Shown: positions 16,563 to 24,850 of the stretch, piece by piece
How positions within the stretch are numbered: position 1 is the first letter of the stretch
Layout: each line of letters starts with the position of its first letter
DNA from: CALDTK01 sp045110575
GTDB taxonomy: Bacteria; Bacteroidota; Bacteroidia; Chitinophagales; Saprospiraceae
Direction: 5' to 3'
DNA length: 64,000 nucleotides
Assembly (NCBI GenBank): GCA_045110575.1
Contig: JBGCGF010000015.1
Location: 124,001 to 188,000, forward strand
Notes under the pieces: generated by a model
What the model was told of the DNA's origin: nothing
Databases searched by the model: none
Seen by the model: only the letters and a program-made list of their open reading frames with translations
Program-made: the position numbers and the translations under genes

Positions 16563-17411
16563 ATGCACCTTCGCCTATTTACATCTCTTGTCTTACTTGC
16601 TATATGCAGCTGTAGAGGCCCAGTCGGTGAATCTGAGTCCCCTTCACCCTGCGTTCCCAACCTAGTCCACATTACCTCTGACTCTGTTGCTGACTTCTTC
16701 ATCCAACCGACGCCAGTTACGGTAAGCATGTTTGAGGTTTTCGCGAAAGCCGGATCTTCTGGTGAGGATCCTAGTGCTGGGCACGAGTTTGACAGCTACA
16801 CGACTCAAGCAGAAATCTTCGGCAACTCAGGCGTATTCGACTACGATACTAAAGAATGGGGACTTGTTGAAGGTGCCTACTACAGGCAGCCGTTTGGACC
16901 AGATGAGGGCGATGCACCTAACGACCATCCCGCAACTCAGATCAGCTTTTACGACGCCCGGGCTTACTGCACCCACTACGGCATGCGCCTACCGACTGAA
17001 GCGGAATGGGAAGCAGCAGCTAGATACAAGCAACCAGGAGGGACGACGATGTACCCATGGGGCAACCAGATCAAAACAACGGAAGATGGCTATCGCGCCA
17101 ATGTCTGGCAAGGGTTGTTTCCGCACGTAAAGAAGGTGGAAGACGGTTATGCATACACCTCTCCTGTAGATGCTTATCCAGCTGCTCCGAGTGGCCTATA
17201 CGACATGGCCGGAAACGTATGGGAGTGGGTGTCAGATTCTATCGCTGGAGTTGGCGTTCCGGGAGACGATACGCACCGTTTAGGAAAGGGTGGGAGTTTT
17301 CTGTGTGAACCGAACTGGTGTCATGGATACCTAATCACAGGCTCGACGCATAATTCTTCAGAAACCGGGCTTTTTCACACGGGATTTCGTTGTGTTTGCG
17401 AAGAAAAGTAA
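16563..17411 (+). CDS. Formylglycine-generating-enzyme (SUMF1) family lipoprotein
   Basis: A 282-residue protein whose signal peptide ends in a lipobox (LLAICSCRG), so it is probably lipid-anchored. The SUMF1/FGE-sulfatase domain fills the rest: PVTVSMFEVF near residue 50, LPTEAEWEAAAR near 145, YPWG, LYDMAGNVWEWVSD near 217, and near the end GKGGSFLCEPNWC...GLFHTGFRC. The C-X4-C pair matches the two copper-binding active-site cysteines of genuine formylglycine-generating enzymes, which gliding/T9SS relatives such as GldJ and GldK usually lack. No sulfatase is adjacent. The next gene starts 49 bp downstream. Confidence 0.85.
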   Translation: MHLRLFTSLVLLAICSCRGPVGESESPSPCVPNLVHITSDSVADFFIQPTPVTVSMFEVFAKAGSSGEDPSAGHEFDSYTTQAEIFGNSGVFDYDTKEWGLVEGAYYRQPFGPDEGDAPNDHPATQISFYDARAYCTHYGMRLPTEAEWEAAARYKQPGGTTMYPWGNQIKTTEDGYRANVWQGLFPHVKKVEDGYAYTSPVDAYPAAPSGLYDMAGNVWEWVSDSIAGVGVPGDDTHRLGKGGSFLCEPNWCHGYLITGSTHNSSETGLFHTGFRCVCEEK

Positions 17412-17460
17412 ACACCTTTACGGCGCCTCTCCGTTAACCTGAAGGTCGGGCCTTCGACGC

Positions 17461-18858
17461 ATGAACAACACCTACGCCGACCTGATAGATCAGACCTTTG
17501 ATTTTCCGACTCATTCTTTAGCACTCAAGGATGAACAGCTGCATTTCCACGGAGTTAATATTGCGGCGCTGATGGAAAAATATGGTTCACCGCTTAAAGT
17601 GTACTACCTCCCAAGCATTGGTGAAAAAATAGAAGAGGCTCGAAAGCTGTTCAAGGGCGCTATCAGGTCATTAAAATATAAAGGCAAGTATCACTTCGCT
17701 TATTGTACAAAAGCCTCCCATTTTCACTTTGTGATGCGAGAGGTTTTAGCCTCAGATGCGCTACTTGAAACTAGCTCAGCTTACGATGTCGAATTGATAC
17801 GCCGTTTGCATGCAAAAGGTAGGCTAAAGAAGAAAAATCTGATCCTACATAATGGCTACAAACCGACGAATTACCTCGATGGTATTCTTGGTCTCGTAGC
17901 TGATGGATTTAACTCGTTACCGATAATTGATAATCCGGTTGAGTTTGACTATCTGTCTAAAAACCTACCGACAGACGCAAAATTGAAAATTGGACTGCGG
18001 GTTGCGACAGAAGAAGAACCAAAGTTTGAATTCTACACAAGTCGATTAGGTATCCGTGCGGCAGAGATTAAGGAGTTTTATAATTCTGCTATCGAAGCTG
18101 ACGCTCGTTTCGAGTTACGCATGCTTCATTTTTTTGTTGATACCGGTATTCAAGATACCAGCTACTACTGGAACGAGCTCCGTAAAGCGGTTAGGGCGTA
18201 TGCACAGTTGCGCAAGAAATGTCCTACGTTAACAGCGCTCAATATTGGTGGAGGACTTCCTATCCAAAACGGTCTTGGAGACGATTATGACTATCCATAT
18301 CTCATTCGTGAGATCGTTCGTCAAGTGCTAGACACCTGTCGCCGTGAAGGTGTACCACAACCAGATTTGTATAGCGAGTTTGGGAAGTTTACGGTGGGCG
18401 AAAGTGGTGCTACCCTATTTGAAGTTATCGGTCAAAAGCAACAAAACGACTCTGAGCTGTGGTATATGATTGACAACAGCCTCATGACGGCTCTCCCAGA
18501 TACTTGGGGCATTTCCGAACGTTTCATTTTACTTCCAGTAGAGCAATGGGACGGTCCGCCCGTCCGCGTCAATCTCGGTGGGCTGACCTGCGATAATTCA
18601 GATTTCTATAACTCAGAGACACATGGTGGGCAGGTTTACTTACCCAAATTTGATTCTAGTAGAAAGCGTTTGCGACTCGGGTTCTTTCATACCGGTGCGT
18701 ATCAAGATGCATTGAGTGGTTATGGTGGCATCCGTCACTGTCTCATTCCTGCCATGAAGCGCGTATTGATCGCTAAGGATGAGCAAGGCAACCTTAAGGA
18801 TTGGTTGGATGCTCCAGAGCAAAGTAGTGAGGATATGATGAAGCTGCTGGGGTATTGA
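17461..18858 (+). CDS. speA: PLP-dependent decarboxylase, SpeA-like arginine decarboxylase
   Basis: A 465-residue fold-type III (alanine-racemase-like) decarboxylase. The PLP lysine sits in FAYCTKAS near residue 83, the substrate loop HFFVDTGIQD near 223, the glycine-rich phosphate loop NIGGGLP near 268, and the C-terminal catalytic LTCDNSD near 378. Length and sequence type match the short Bacteroidota biosynthetic arginine decarboxylase rather than the 630-residue E. coli enzyme; ornithine or carboxynorspermidine decarboxylase are less likely alternatives. Arginine decarboxylation would yield agmatine for polyamines. Confidence 0.8.
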   Translation: MNNTYADLIDQTFDFPTHSLALKDEQLHFHGVNIAALMEKYGSPLKVYYLPSIGEKIEEARKLFKGAIRSLKYKGKYHFAYCTKASHFHFVMREVLASDALLETSSAYDVELIRRLHAKGRLKKKNLILHNGYKPTNYLDGILGLVADGFNSLPIIDNPVEFDYLSKNLPTDAKLKIGLRVATEEEPKFEFYTSRLGIRAAEIKEFYNSAIEADARFELRMLHFFVDTGIQDTSYYWNELRKAVRAYAQLRKKCPTLTALNIGGGLPIQNGLGDDYDYPYLIREIVRQVLDTCRREGVPQPDLYSEFGKFTVGESGATLFEVIGQKQQNDSELWYMIDNSLMTALPDTWGISERFILLPVEQWDGPPVRVNLGGLTCDNSDFYNSETHGGQVYLPKFDSSRKRLRLGFFHTGAYQDALSGYGGIRHCLIPAMKRVLIAKDEQGNLKDWLDAPEQSSEDMMKLLGY

Positions 18859-19006
18859 GATTTGGGATTTGAGACGTGGGAGTCGGGACGCATTCAACGC
18901 CGCGATAAATCGCAAGCTACTTCCGAGCAATCTCGCGCTATGCCTTTCACGTCGTGATGCATTCCTATTAGCATCTCACATCTAACATCCCAGATCTCAC
19001 GTCCCA
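18859..19006. repeat. Intergenic stretch with degenerate TCTCACATC-type repeats
   Basis: Just after the decarboxylase, GAGATTTGGGATTTGAGACGT is followed, 100 bases later, by the roughly complementary run CATCTCACATCTAACATCCC-AGATCTCACGTCCC. The same word family (TCTCACATCTCACCTCTCAC) recurs at about 20145-20168 after the next pair of genes. The ends therefore form a long imperfect inverted repeat that could act as a transcriptional barrier between convergent genes. Confidence 0.5.
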
Positions 19007-19612
19007 TCAATACTGCCACTCATCGATATATTCCAAAAACACACTCACGGTGTTGCGGGCATCATCGATAGCGCGGTGCATGTCTCCAACCCACTCGTAT
19101 CCTTCTGCGCGGACAGCCTTTGCCAAACCGCGAGGCTGTTTAAGCCGATTGAGCATTTGGTACTGCGCCTTCATGTCGATGCTCTTGTCTAGCCACTCGT
19201 CGTCGAGTTTATGGAGGCGACAATCTCTGCCAAATTGCTGCGCATCGAATTTGCCCCAGGCGCAGAGTAGGTAATCTTCATCGTCGTAATAGCCAATGAA
19301 GTCAAGAAAGTCCTCGTAGACGTCTTCAAACTTTGGCGCTTGGTTGACTTGAACTTGGTTTATGCTCGTTAAATCCTTACAAAAGGGACTGAGCATCGGG
19401 TGTACAATCGGACGAACAAACGTCTGAAAAGTGCCAATGTGTTCACCAGTGCCGTTGAGCTTATACGCGCCTACCTCAATCGTTTCCTGACGGAGATTCG
19501 AAGTTCGATTTGGCCAGCAAGTAGCCTCAAGGTCGTAGACGATAAAATTCAAGAAGGATCTTTTACAGTGTTTCTGCTGATAAATAGGCAAGCAGATCAA
19601 CATTAACAACAT
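19007..19612 (-). CDS. DEDDh-type 3'-5' exonuclease
   Basis: Up to 201 residues. The exonuclease motifs are Exo I IVYDLEAT (Asp, Glu), Exo II in LCAWGKFDAQQF (Asp) and Exo III HRAIDDARN (His, Asp), as in the KapD/ERI-1-like branch that degrades RNA or DNA 3' ends. The TTG at 19552, giving MNFIVYDLEATCW, matches the usual N-terminus of the family and may be the true start; the upstream 20 residues look non-native. It is divergent from the small membrane gene that follows. Confidence 0.85.
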   Translation of the reverse strand: MLLMLICLPIYQQKHCKRSFLNFIVYDLEATCWPNRTSNLRQETIEVGAYKLNGTGEHIGTFQTFVRPIVHPMLSPFCKDLTSINQVQVNQAPKFEDVYEDFLDFIGYYDDEDYLLCAWGKFDAQQFGRDCRLHKLDDEWLDKSIDMKAQYQMLNRLKQPRGLAKAVRAEGYEWVGDMHRAIDDARNTVSVFLEYIDEWQY

Positions 19613-19666
19613 AAGATGCCTGTTCTGGTTTTACTTGCACGCGCATTCAGCTTATACACCTCACTT

Positions 19667-20107
19667 ATGCAAGAAGTATTCATCCCCGAATTGGTCTCTA
19701 GTTATCGCTGGTTAAGCCTGTGTCTCATCTTCGGAGTTGCTGGTGTAGTGCTTGCAGTTTTGGCCTTTCGGCAAAACAAGTTCCCGCTTCGCCCGGTCGC
19801 TCAACTCATGGGAATGATGGTCGGTATGGTAGGCTTGCTCGGTGCTGGGTTCGTCATGTGGAACAATGCCCGCACACCAACCGTGGTCGTTACGAAGCAA
19901 TACCTAATCCTAGGGAACGATACGATTCCTAATGTGATGATCAACAAGGCTTACATCGAGACGGTTTCCGATTACAACATGATGGGCGAGCCCACGGTCG
20001 ATGAGATCGGAGTACTTGAGCTGAGTGATGGGCGAACACAGCTCTTCGACAGCGAAGTGTACGATGTTAAAAAGCTAATGACTGATATTGAGCGTATCAG
20101 AGATTGA
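19667..20107 (+). CDS. Small membrane protein, function unknown
   Basis: From the ATG at 19667 the product is 146 residues (the frame is open from 19616). Two hydrophobic helices (WLSLCLIFGVAGVVLAVLAF and LMGMMVGMVGLLGAGFVMW) precede a soluble C-terminal domain of about 75 residues with short beta strands (VVVTKQYLILGND, IGVLELSDGRTQLFDS). That topology resembles bacterial PH-like membrane proteins, but no motif confirms it. A variant of the dispersed motif lies at 19763-19777. Confidence 0.6.
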   Translation: MQEVFIPELVSSYRWLSLCLIFGVAGVVLAVLAFRQNKFPLRPVAQLMGMMVGMVGLLGAGFVMWNNARTPTVVVTKQYLILGNDTIPNVMINKAYIETVSDYNMMGEPTVDEIGVLELSDGRTQLFDSEVYDVKKLMTDIERIRD

Positions 20108-20171
20108 CCTCACTGTCGCTTCAGCAAATACTAAGTGTCGCGTCTCACATCTCACCTCTCACTTCTCATGT

Positions 20172-20777
20172 TTAAGCACCGACTGCCGCGTCAACAACAG
20201 CATGCAAGCTCTTGTACATCTCAGACTTGATTTGCGCTAGCTCATCGCTTCCAACCCACTCCGCTTTCTCAATGTCCTCTTCTTCCTGAGGAACGAGAGC
20301 GATCTCCTTGGTATGCATGGTAAACCAGTACGTCGGCTTTAGCACGCGATTGTTCTTCTTCGTGCGGTAGGTATGGTACGTCGTAGGCAATGCCTCCCCT
20401 AGTGCAATCTCTTGGATACCGGTTTCTTCTTGTACTTCACGAACAGCGGCCTCAGCGATTGTCTCGCCTTCGTCAATTTTACCTTTTGGCAAATCCCAGC
20501 TACCTCTTCTGTGAATGCAGAGGAGTTTACCATCATTCCAAACGGCACCGCCTGCAGCTGCAACCCACTTGTGTAGAGCTTTGAAGTCCTCCCAAGCCTG
20601 TTCTACATCAGCGCAGATGATAGCTGCACCATCGGGATAACTGCCGCTTTCTAGCGTGTCAGTGACTTGAAGAAAGAACTGCTTTTTGCCGGGGTAACGT
20701 AAAGTTAGCTCCGTTCGAGGTTCTGTTATTTCAGATTGCAATCTTAATGGGCAATCGTTGACGTAGATCGTATACAT
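20172..20777 (-). CDS. NUDIX hydrolase
   Basis: The frame is open to 20939 but the ATG at 20777 (MYTIYVNDCPLRL) is preferred because relatives begin this way. The product is 201 residues. The Nudix box is complete: GKIDEGETIAEAAVREVQEETGI near residues 116-138, with the metal-binding REVQEE core. An N-terminal strand region of about 80 residues precedes the Nudix fold. Members hydrolyse nucleoside diphosphates linked to another moiety; substrate unknown. Its start is only nine bases from the pyrE start on the other strand. Confidence 0.88.
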   Translation of the reverse strand: MYTIYVNDCPLRLQSEITEPRTELTLRYPGKKQFFLQVTDTLESGSYPDGAAIICADVEQAWEDFKALHKWVAAAGGAVWNDGKLLCIHRRGSWDLPKGKIDEGETIAEAAVREVQEETGIQEIALGEALPTTYHTYRTKKNNRVLKPTYWFTMHTKEIALVPQEEEDIEKAEWVGSDELAQIKSEMYKSLHAVVDAAVGA

Positions 20778-20782
20778 TCGCG
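20771..20782 (+). promoter_or_regulatory. Putative -7 box in the nine-base NUDIX/pyrE divergent gap
   Basis: TATACATTCGCG overlaps the NUDIX start codon and ends four bases before the pyrE ATG. It fits the TAnnTTTG/TACnTTCG type of -7 box seen at other gene starts in this window. If used, the pyrE mRNA would be leaderless or nearly so. No -33 element is obvious. Confidence 0.35.
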
Positions 20783-20786
20783 GAAG

Positions 20787-21416
20787 ATGAAACAAGCCGC
20801 CAAAATAGCATCCGAGCTCTTGCGCATTGAAGCTGTGCGCCTTCGCCCTGACGACCCATTCACGTGGGCCAGCGGCATAAAGTCGCCAATCTACACCGAC
20901 AACCGCGTTGCACTCGCTTATCCGAGCGTTCGTGACCAAATTCGTGATGGATTAGCTGAAATGACACAGCAATATGACAACATTGACGCCGTAGTAGGTG
21001 TCGCCACTGCTGGAATTCCACACGCCGCCTTAGTAGGTGACAAGCTGGGTATCCCGATGGCATATGTTCGTTCTAGCGCAAAAAGTCACGGTCGACAAAA
21101 CAGAATAGAAGGTCGCCTCAATGCAGGTGATCGCGTAATCGTAATCGAAGACCTCATCAGTACAGGTGGAAGTTCACTCGAAGCAGTTGAGGCTCTCCGT
21201 GAAGCCGGCATCGTGGTCGTAGCGACCTTGGCCATCTTTACGTACGGTTTCGACGCGGCTGCTGCTCGTTTTGCGGAAGCGAACTGTCCTATGCAGACCT
21301 TATCTGACTACCCTACCCTCATCGAAGTTGCCAAAGAAAACGGCAGCGTGAACGATGCGCAATTGAGTGCGTTAAGCGAATGGAGAACGGCTACTAGTTT
21401 ACAGCTAGCCAAGTAA
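20787..21416 (+). CDS. pyrE: Orotate phosphoribosyltransferase
   Basis: A 209-residue enzyme of normal length. It starts MKQAAKIASELLRI and has FTWASGIKSPIYTDNR near residue 25, VVGVATAGIPHAA near 70, and the PRPP-binding loop VIVIEDLISTGGSS near 117. It makes orotidine 5'-phosphate from orotate and PRPP in pyrimidine synthesis. No other pyr gene is nearby. Confidence 0.97.
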   Translation: MKQAAKIASELLRIEAVRLRPDDPFTWASGIKSPIYTDNRVALAYPSVRDQIRDGLAEMTQQYDNIDAVVGVATAGIPHAALVGDKLGIPMAYVRSSAKSHGRQNRIEGRLNAGDRVIVIEDLISTGGSSLEAVEALREAGIVVVATLAIFTYGFDAAAARFAEANCPMQTLSDYPTLIEVAKENGSVNDAQLSALSEWRTATSLQLAK

Positions 21417-21505
21417 CTGGAAAGCGCCTACTTTCGCGCCGCCTACTTCTAGGTCTGAAACGGTAATGAAATTGCCTGCTCAGGCGTCAAAAAATATTCC
21501 CAGCT

Positions 21506-22594
21506 ATGGTCGACACGGCCTCTATCTTCAATAAAGAAGCGCATGATTTCATGGTGCGCTACCTGAATCACGACAGCCCTACCGGATTCGAAAGTTCTGG
21601 TCAGAAGCTTTGGTACGATTACATCGAGCCTCTCGTAGACGAAATGTATCTCGACAACTACGGTACTGCTTACGGCTTGATCAATCCAGGAATGGATACT
21701 AAAGTGGTTATTGAAGCACACGCCGATGAGATCAGCTGGTTTGTCCACTACATCACTGATGACGGGTTTATTCACGTAATCCGTAACGGTGGATCTGATC
21801 CACACATCGCGCCTTCAAAGCGCGTTAAGATCTTCGGTGAGAAGGGCGTTGTTCCAGGAATCTTCGGATGGCCTGCGATTCATACGCGTCGTGGAGATAG
21901 TAAGCTTACGCCAAAACTAGAAACGATCTTTCTAGACGTTGGTGCAACTACTAAAGCAGAAGTTCTCGAAAAGGGAGTTGATGTTGGTGCCGTTGTCGTA
22001 TTTGACGATGACCTCATGGAGCTTGGCGACAACTTCATCGTAGGTCGCGCACTCGACAACCGTATGGGTGGCTTTGCTATCGCACAGGTTACTCGCATGA
22101 TCAAGGAGAACAACATCAAGCTACCGTTTAGCCTTTACATCGTGAACAGCGTTCAGGAGGAGATCGGTTTGCGTGGTGCTCAGATGATTGCGAATCACAT
22201 TAAGCCAGACGTTGCACTTGTTGTAGACGTTACTCACGACACGAACACTCCGCACATCGACAAGAAGGTGCACGGTGATGTGAAGTTGGGCGGCGGTCCA
22301 AGCGTCACGTTCGCTCCTGCAGTGCACACAAAGCTTCTCCAGCTCATTATCGATGCTGCCAAGGCAAATGATATTCCTCTCCAGAAAGAAGCGAGCAGTC
22401 GCTCTACCGGTACGGATACGGATGCATTCGCGTATAGCAACTCTGGTGTACCAAGTGCATTAGTGAGCATTCCGTTACGTTACATGCACACAACGGTTGA
22501 AACAGCTCACCGCGAAGATATAGCTAACGTCGTTCGTGTTCTTTACGAGACACTCCAAACCATTGAGGCAAACCACAACTTCAAGTACTTCTAG
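21506..22594 (+). CDS. M42-family aminopeptidase
   Basis: A 362-residue M42 metallopeptidase (glutamyl aminopeptidase/FrvX type). Metal ligands are visible in EAHADEISW near residue 72, GRALDNRMGG near 180, and QEEIGLRGAQM near 215 (catalytic and ligand Glu), with YMHTTVETAHREDI near 331 at the C-terminus. M42 enzymes form tetrahedral dodecamers that trim peptides in the cytoplasm. The next gene probably starts inside its last 32 bases. The 90-bp leader holds a CTACTTTCGCGCC box at 21428-21440. Confidence 0.93.
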   Translation: MVDTASIFNKEAHDFMVRYLNHDSPTGFESSGQKLWYDYIEPLVDEMYLDNYGTAYGLINPGMDTKVVIEAHADEISWFVHYITDDGFIHVIRNGGSDPHIAPSKRVKIFGEKGVVPGIFGWPAIHTRRGDSKLTPKLETIFLDVGATTKAEVLEKGVDVGAVVVFDDDLMELGDNFIVGRALDNRMGGFAIAQVTRMIKENNIKLPFSLYIVNSVQEEIGLRGAQMIANHIKPDVALVVDVTHDTNTPHIDKKVHGDVKLGGGPSVTFAPAVHTKLLQLIIDAAKANDIPLQKEASSRSTGTDTDAFAYSNSGVPSALVSIPLRYMHTTVETAHREDIANVVRVLYETLQTIEANHNFKYF

Positions 22595-23474
22595 GGAAGG
22601 TCAACTTCCTTGGTGGGAGCGCATAGGTAATGCGCTCGTGTATTCGCATGTTTGGATAGGACTGGCCGCTGCTGTACAGGTGGTTTGCTCTGCTATGCTG
22701 TCTCCTAACTTCGAAAGTGGTGTCACGTTTCGATACGCGGCGCTCGTCTTTTTTGCGAGTGTGAGTTTCTATTCGTTTCATCGGCTATACAGTCTTTGGC
22801 GACTACTCCCGACTCTGCCCACCAAGCGTTGGCAGGCGGTATTCAAACTACAGCGTTTGCTGTTTGCCTTAGTGCCACTTGGATTCCTGGGTGCACTCGT
22901 ACTCTTTGTCACCTTACCGTGGAATTGGCAGTGGCGCATTGCGTTTCCAGCGATCGTTAGCGCCTTGTATGCGATCCCGCTCATCAAATGGAAGCGTCTG
23001 CGTGACTTTGGGTCTGCGAAGGTCCTCTGGCTTTCTGTAGGCTGGGTATGGCTGTGTACAGTTGTCCCGATGAGCGCCTTAGGTGAGATGAATTGGTGGC
23101 TAGTCTTCGAGCGTCTCTTCTTCCTCGTCGGGCTCACGCTCGCTTTTGATTGGCGCGATACCGAGCAGGATCAGATGGAAGGTGTTATTACTTGGCCGCT
23201 ACGGTTTGGGAGGGTGAAGACGATGTGGTTGAGTATGGCACTAATTGCGATCTCGGTTGGACTAAATATTCAACTCTATTCCTTTGGTCCGACTACACTT
23301 GATGACTTTGCTGCTCAAGGGCTATTTGTGGGGTCTGTATTTACTGGTGGTTCTATGGTTTATGCTTTCGCTAAAACCCGGCCTCATCACCTGTATTATG
23401 GGGTATATTTAGACGGGAGTTTAGTATTACCAGGGCTTGTAGCCTTTTTACTTTGGTTCTTTATTATGACTTAG
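22563..23474 (+). CDS. UbiA-like multispanning membrane protein
   Basis: About 303 residues from a TTG at 22563; the frame is open from a GTG at 22536, and a GTG at 22638 is another option, so the start is unsettled. Eight or nine membrane helices are evident. Blocks such as RLRDFGSAKVLWLSVGWVW and LTLAFDWRDTEQDQ-EGVITWPLRFG resemble the second half of UbiA-type prenyltransferases as found in flavobacterial hypothetical proteins, with the Asp-rich loop only partly conserved. Substrate and even enzymatic activity are unproven. It overlaps the M42 gene and is convergent with the Sel1 gene. Confidence 0.65.
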   Translation: MRQTTTSSTSREGQLPWWERIGNALVYSHVWIGLAAAVQVVCSAMLSPNFESGVTFRYAALVFFASVSFYSFHRLYSLWRLLPTLPTKRWQAVFKLQRLLFALVPLGFLGALVLFVTLPWNWQWRIAFPAIVSALYAIPLIKWKRLRDFGSAKVLWLSVGWVWLCTVVPMSALGEMNWWLVFERLFFLVGLTLAFDWRDTEQDQMEGVITWPLRFGRVKTMWLSMALIAISVGLNIQLYSFGPTTLDDFAAQGLFVGSVFTGGSMVYAFAKTRPHHLYYGVYLDGSLVLPGLVAFLLWFFIMT

Positions 23475-23534
23475 AGACCTCTTCGGTTATAAAACTCACG
23501 TTACTTCAATATGTATCTATATTAATATTGTCCA

Positions 23535-23972
23535 TTAATATTTATGAAGCTCATATTTACCCCATAGAGACTTTGCCGATTCATTTCCACTCTCAGACGA
23601 TAACTTTATCCAGCTCGCAGCTTGCTTTTTATCTGCTGGTGTTCCTTCTCCATTACAGCACATCACACCGATAATATATTGAGCATATGTGTCGCCTTGT
23701 GATGCACTCTTCTTATACCAATAAAGTGCCTGCTTGTGATCTGTTATTACCCCTGTACCGGTTCTATACATTGTGCCTAGGTTGAATTGAGCTTTTACAT
23801 TCTCTTGTTCTGCACTTTTGGTAAACCAATAAAGTGCTTGTTTTTGATCTAGAGTTGCTCCCTTACCTGTGGTAAACAAACCGCCTAGCCTATGCTGAGC
23901 ATTTGCGTCTCCTTGCTCTGCACTTACCTTAATTTCGTCAAAAGTTTGAGCAAAGGAAAAATTCAAACACAA
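23535..23972 (-). CDS. Sel1-repeat (TPR-like) protein, signal peptide apparently frameshifted
   Basis: A 145-residue product with three Sel1 repeats of 36 residues, each with an AQ..LG.....G.G...D..QA..W..KSA pattern (starting near residues 22, 58 and 94). Such proteins are scaffolds for protein interactions. The frame opens at a TTG. An ATG at 24003 begins a plausible signal peptide (MKYTSCNLLG) in another frame, and skipping one T would join it to LCLNFSFAQTF. This suggests a recent one-base insertion, or the TTG is used. Confidence 0.7.
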   Translation of the reverse strand: MCLNFSFAQTFDEIKVSAEQGDANAQHRLGGLFTTGKGATLDQKQALYWFTKSAEQENVKAQFNLGTMYRTGTGVITDHKQALYWYKKSASQGDTYAQYIIGVMCCNGEGTPADKKQAASWIKLSSESGNESAKSLWGKYELHKY

Positions 23973-24096
23973 AGCCTAAAAGATTACAAGAAGTGTATTT
24001 CATTTTCGTTTTAAATACTGAACTCCAAGATTGCTATATACAAGCACTCAGCCTGCTTTTCACTTCAAAGTGCGCCTATGTAGCTGCTGACTAAGA

Positions 24097-24840
24097 TTAG
24101 CCCTTTGTGGCAAGTTGAAACAACTCTTCATCCTCCAGCATATACTCCAAAATCGGTCGACACCTGTCCTTACAAGCAGGATAGAAGGCTTTGTGCTCTT
24201 TCGTATTTGCTGCTGCTGTGCCCCAGTAGAACTCCGCCAACGCAATAGGCTTCAGCTTATGCTGCAACGCATACTGTAAAAGCTTTGGCGCAGCACAATC
24301 TCCCGCAGCTGCGGGAGGTGTTTTTGTAGAATGCCTTTTGAATATTTCTAAGAGGTTCTGTTGTTTTCCCGAAAGGCTTAAGAAATTGTACCCCTCAAAA
24401 AGTCGCTGCTGTAGGGCTTTTGACTTTTGTTTTCGCTTTTGAATTAAACGCGAACGTTCAGCGTCCATGTTTGAGGAATTGACTTCTTCACAAAGCTCAG
24501 TAAGTTCAGTCATACCTGTAGTCAGCCAATAACCTTCTTTAGTCTCATCCATGATAGGCGGAACCAATCGGTCACTTGTAGTGCTTCCTGCTAGTAATCC
24601 AGAAACAGCACCGAGATATCCAAGTGAACCATCAGTTGATTCAACGACTAGTACACCAAACATCTTACCTCGTCTCTTCGAGAAATCATAGTCCCAAGTT
24701 TTTGTCTCTTTCGAAAGAAACTCTTGGAATTCGGACGCTGCGAGTTTTGCGATTTCAGGGATGTGGGAGGAGAAGGGGTTGTTGAGTGTACTAAACTGAG
24801 GTGTGTCAGCTTTATATCTGAAAATTAAGCTTTGATTCAT
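24097..24840 (-). CDS. Pseudouridine synthase (RluA family) N-terminal domain, lacking the catalytic domain
   Basis: A 247-residue product matching the N-terminal extension of the roughly 550-residue RluA-like synthases of Bacteroidota: GKMFGVLVV near residue 58, GYLGAVSGLL, VPPIMD, KSKALQQRLFEGYNFL near 139, AAAGDCAAPKLLQYA near 178, LKPIALAEFYWG and FYPACKDRCRPILEYML near 219. The catalytic domain that should follow, with the HRLD aspartate motif, is absent; stops occur in the downstream frame. It is therefore a truncated gene or a stand-alone relic. The identification is from remembered family sequences. Confidence 0.65.
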   Translation of the reverse strand: MNQSLIFRYKADTPQFSTLNNPFSSHIPEIAKLAASEFQEFLSKETKTWDYDFSKRRGKMFGVLVVESTDGSLGYLGAVSGLLAGSTTSDRLVPPIMDETKEGYWLTTGMTELTELCEEVNSSNMDAERSRLIQKRKQKSKALQQRLFEGYNFLSLSGKQQNLLEIFKRHSTKTPPAAAGDCAAPKLLQYALQHKLKPIALAEFYWGTAAANTKEHKAFYPACKDRCRPILEYMLEDEELFQLATKG

Positions 24841-24850
24841 CCTAGTTAGA

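Noticed and set aside
20778..20939. Extended NUDIX start at 20939
   Set aside because: It would lie entirely within pyrE on the other strand, and family N-termini begin at the ATG at 20777.
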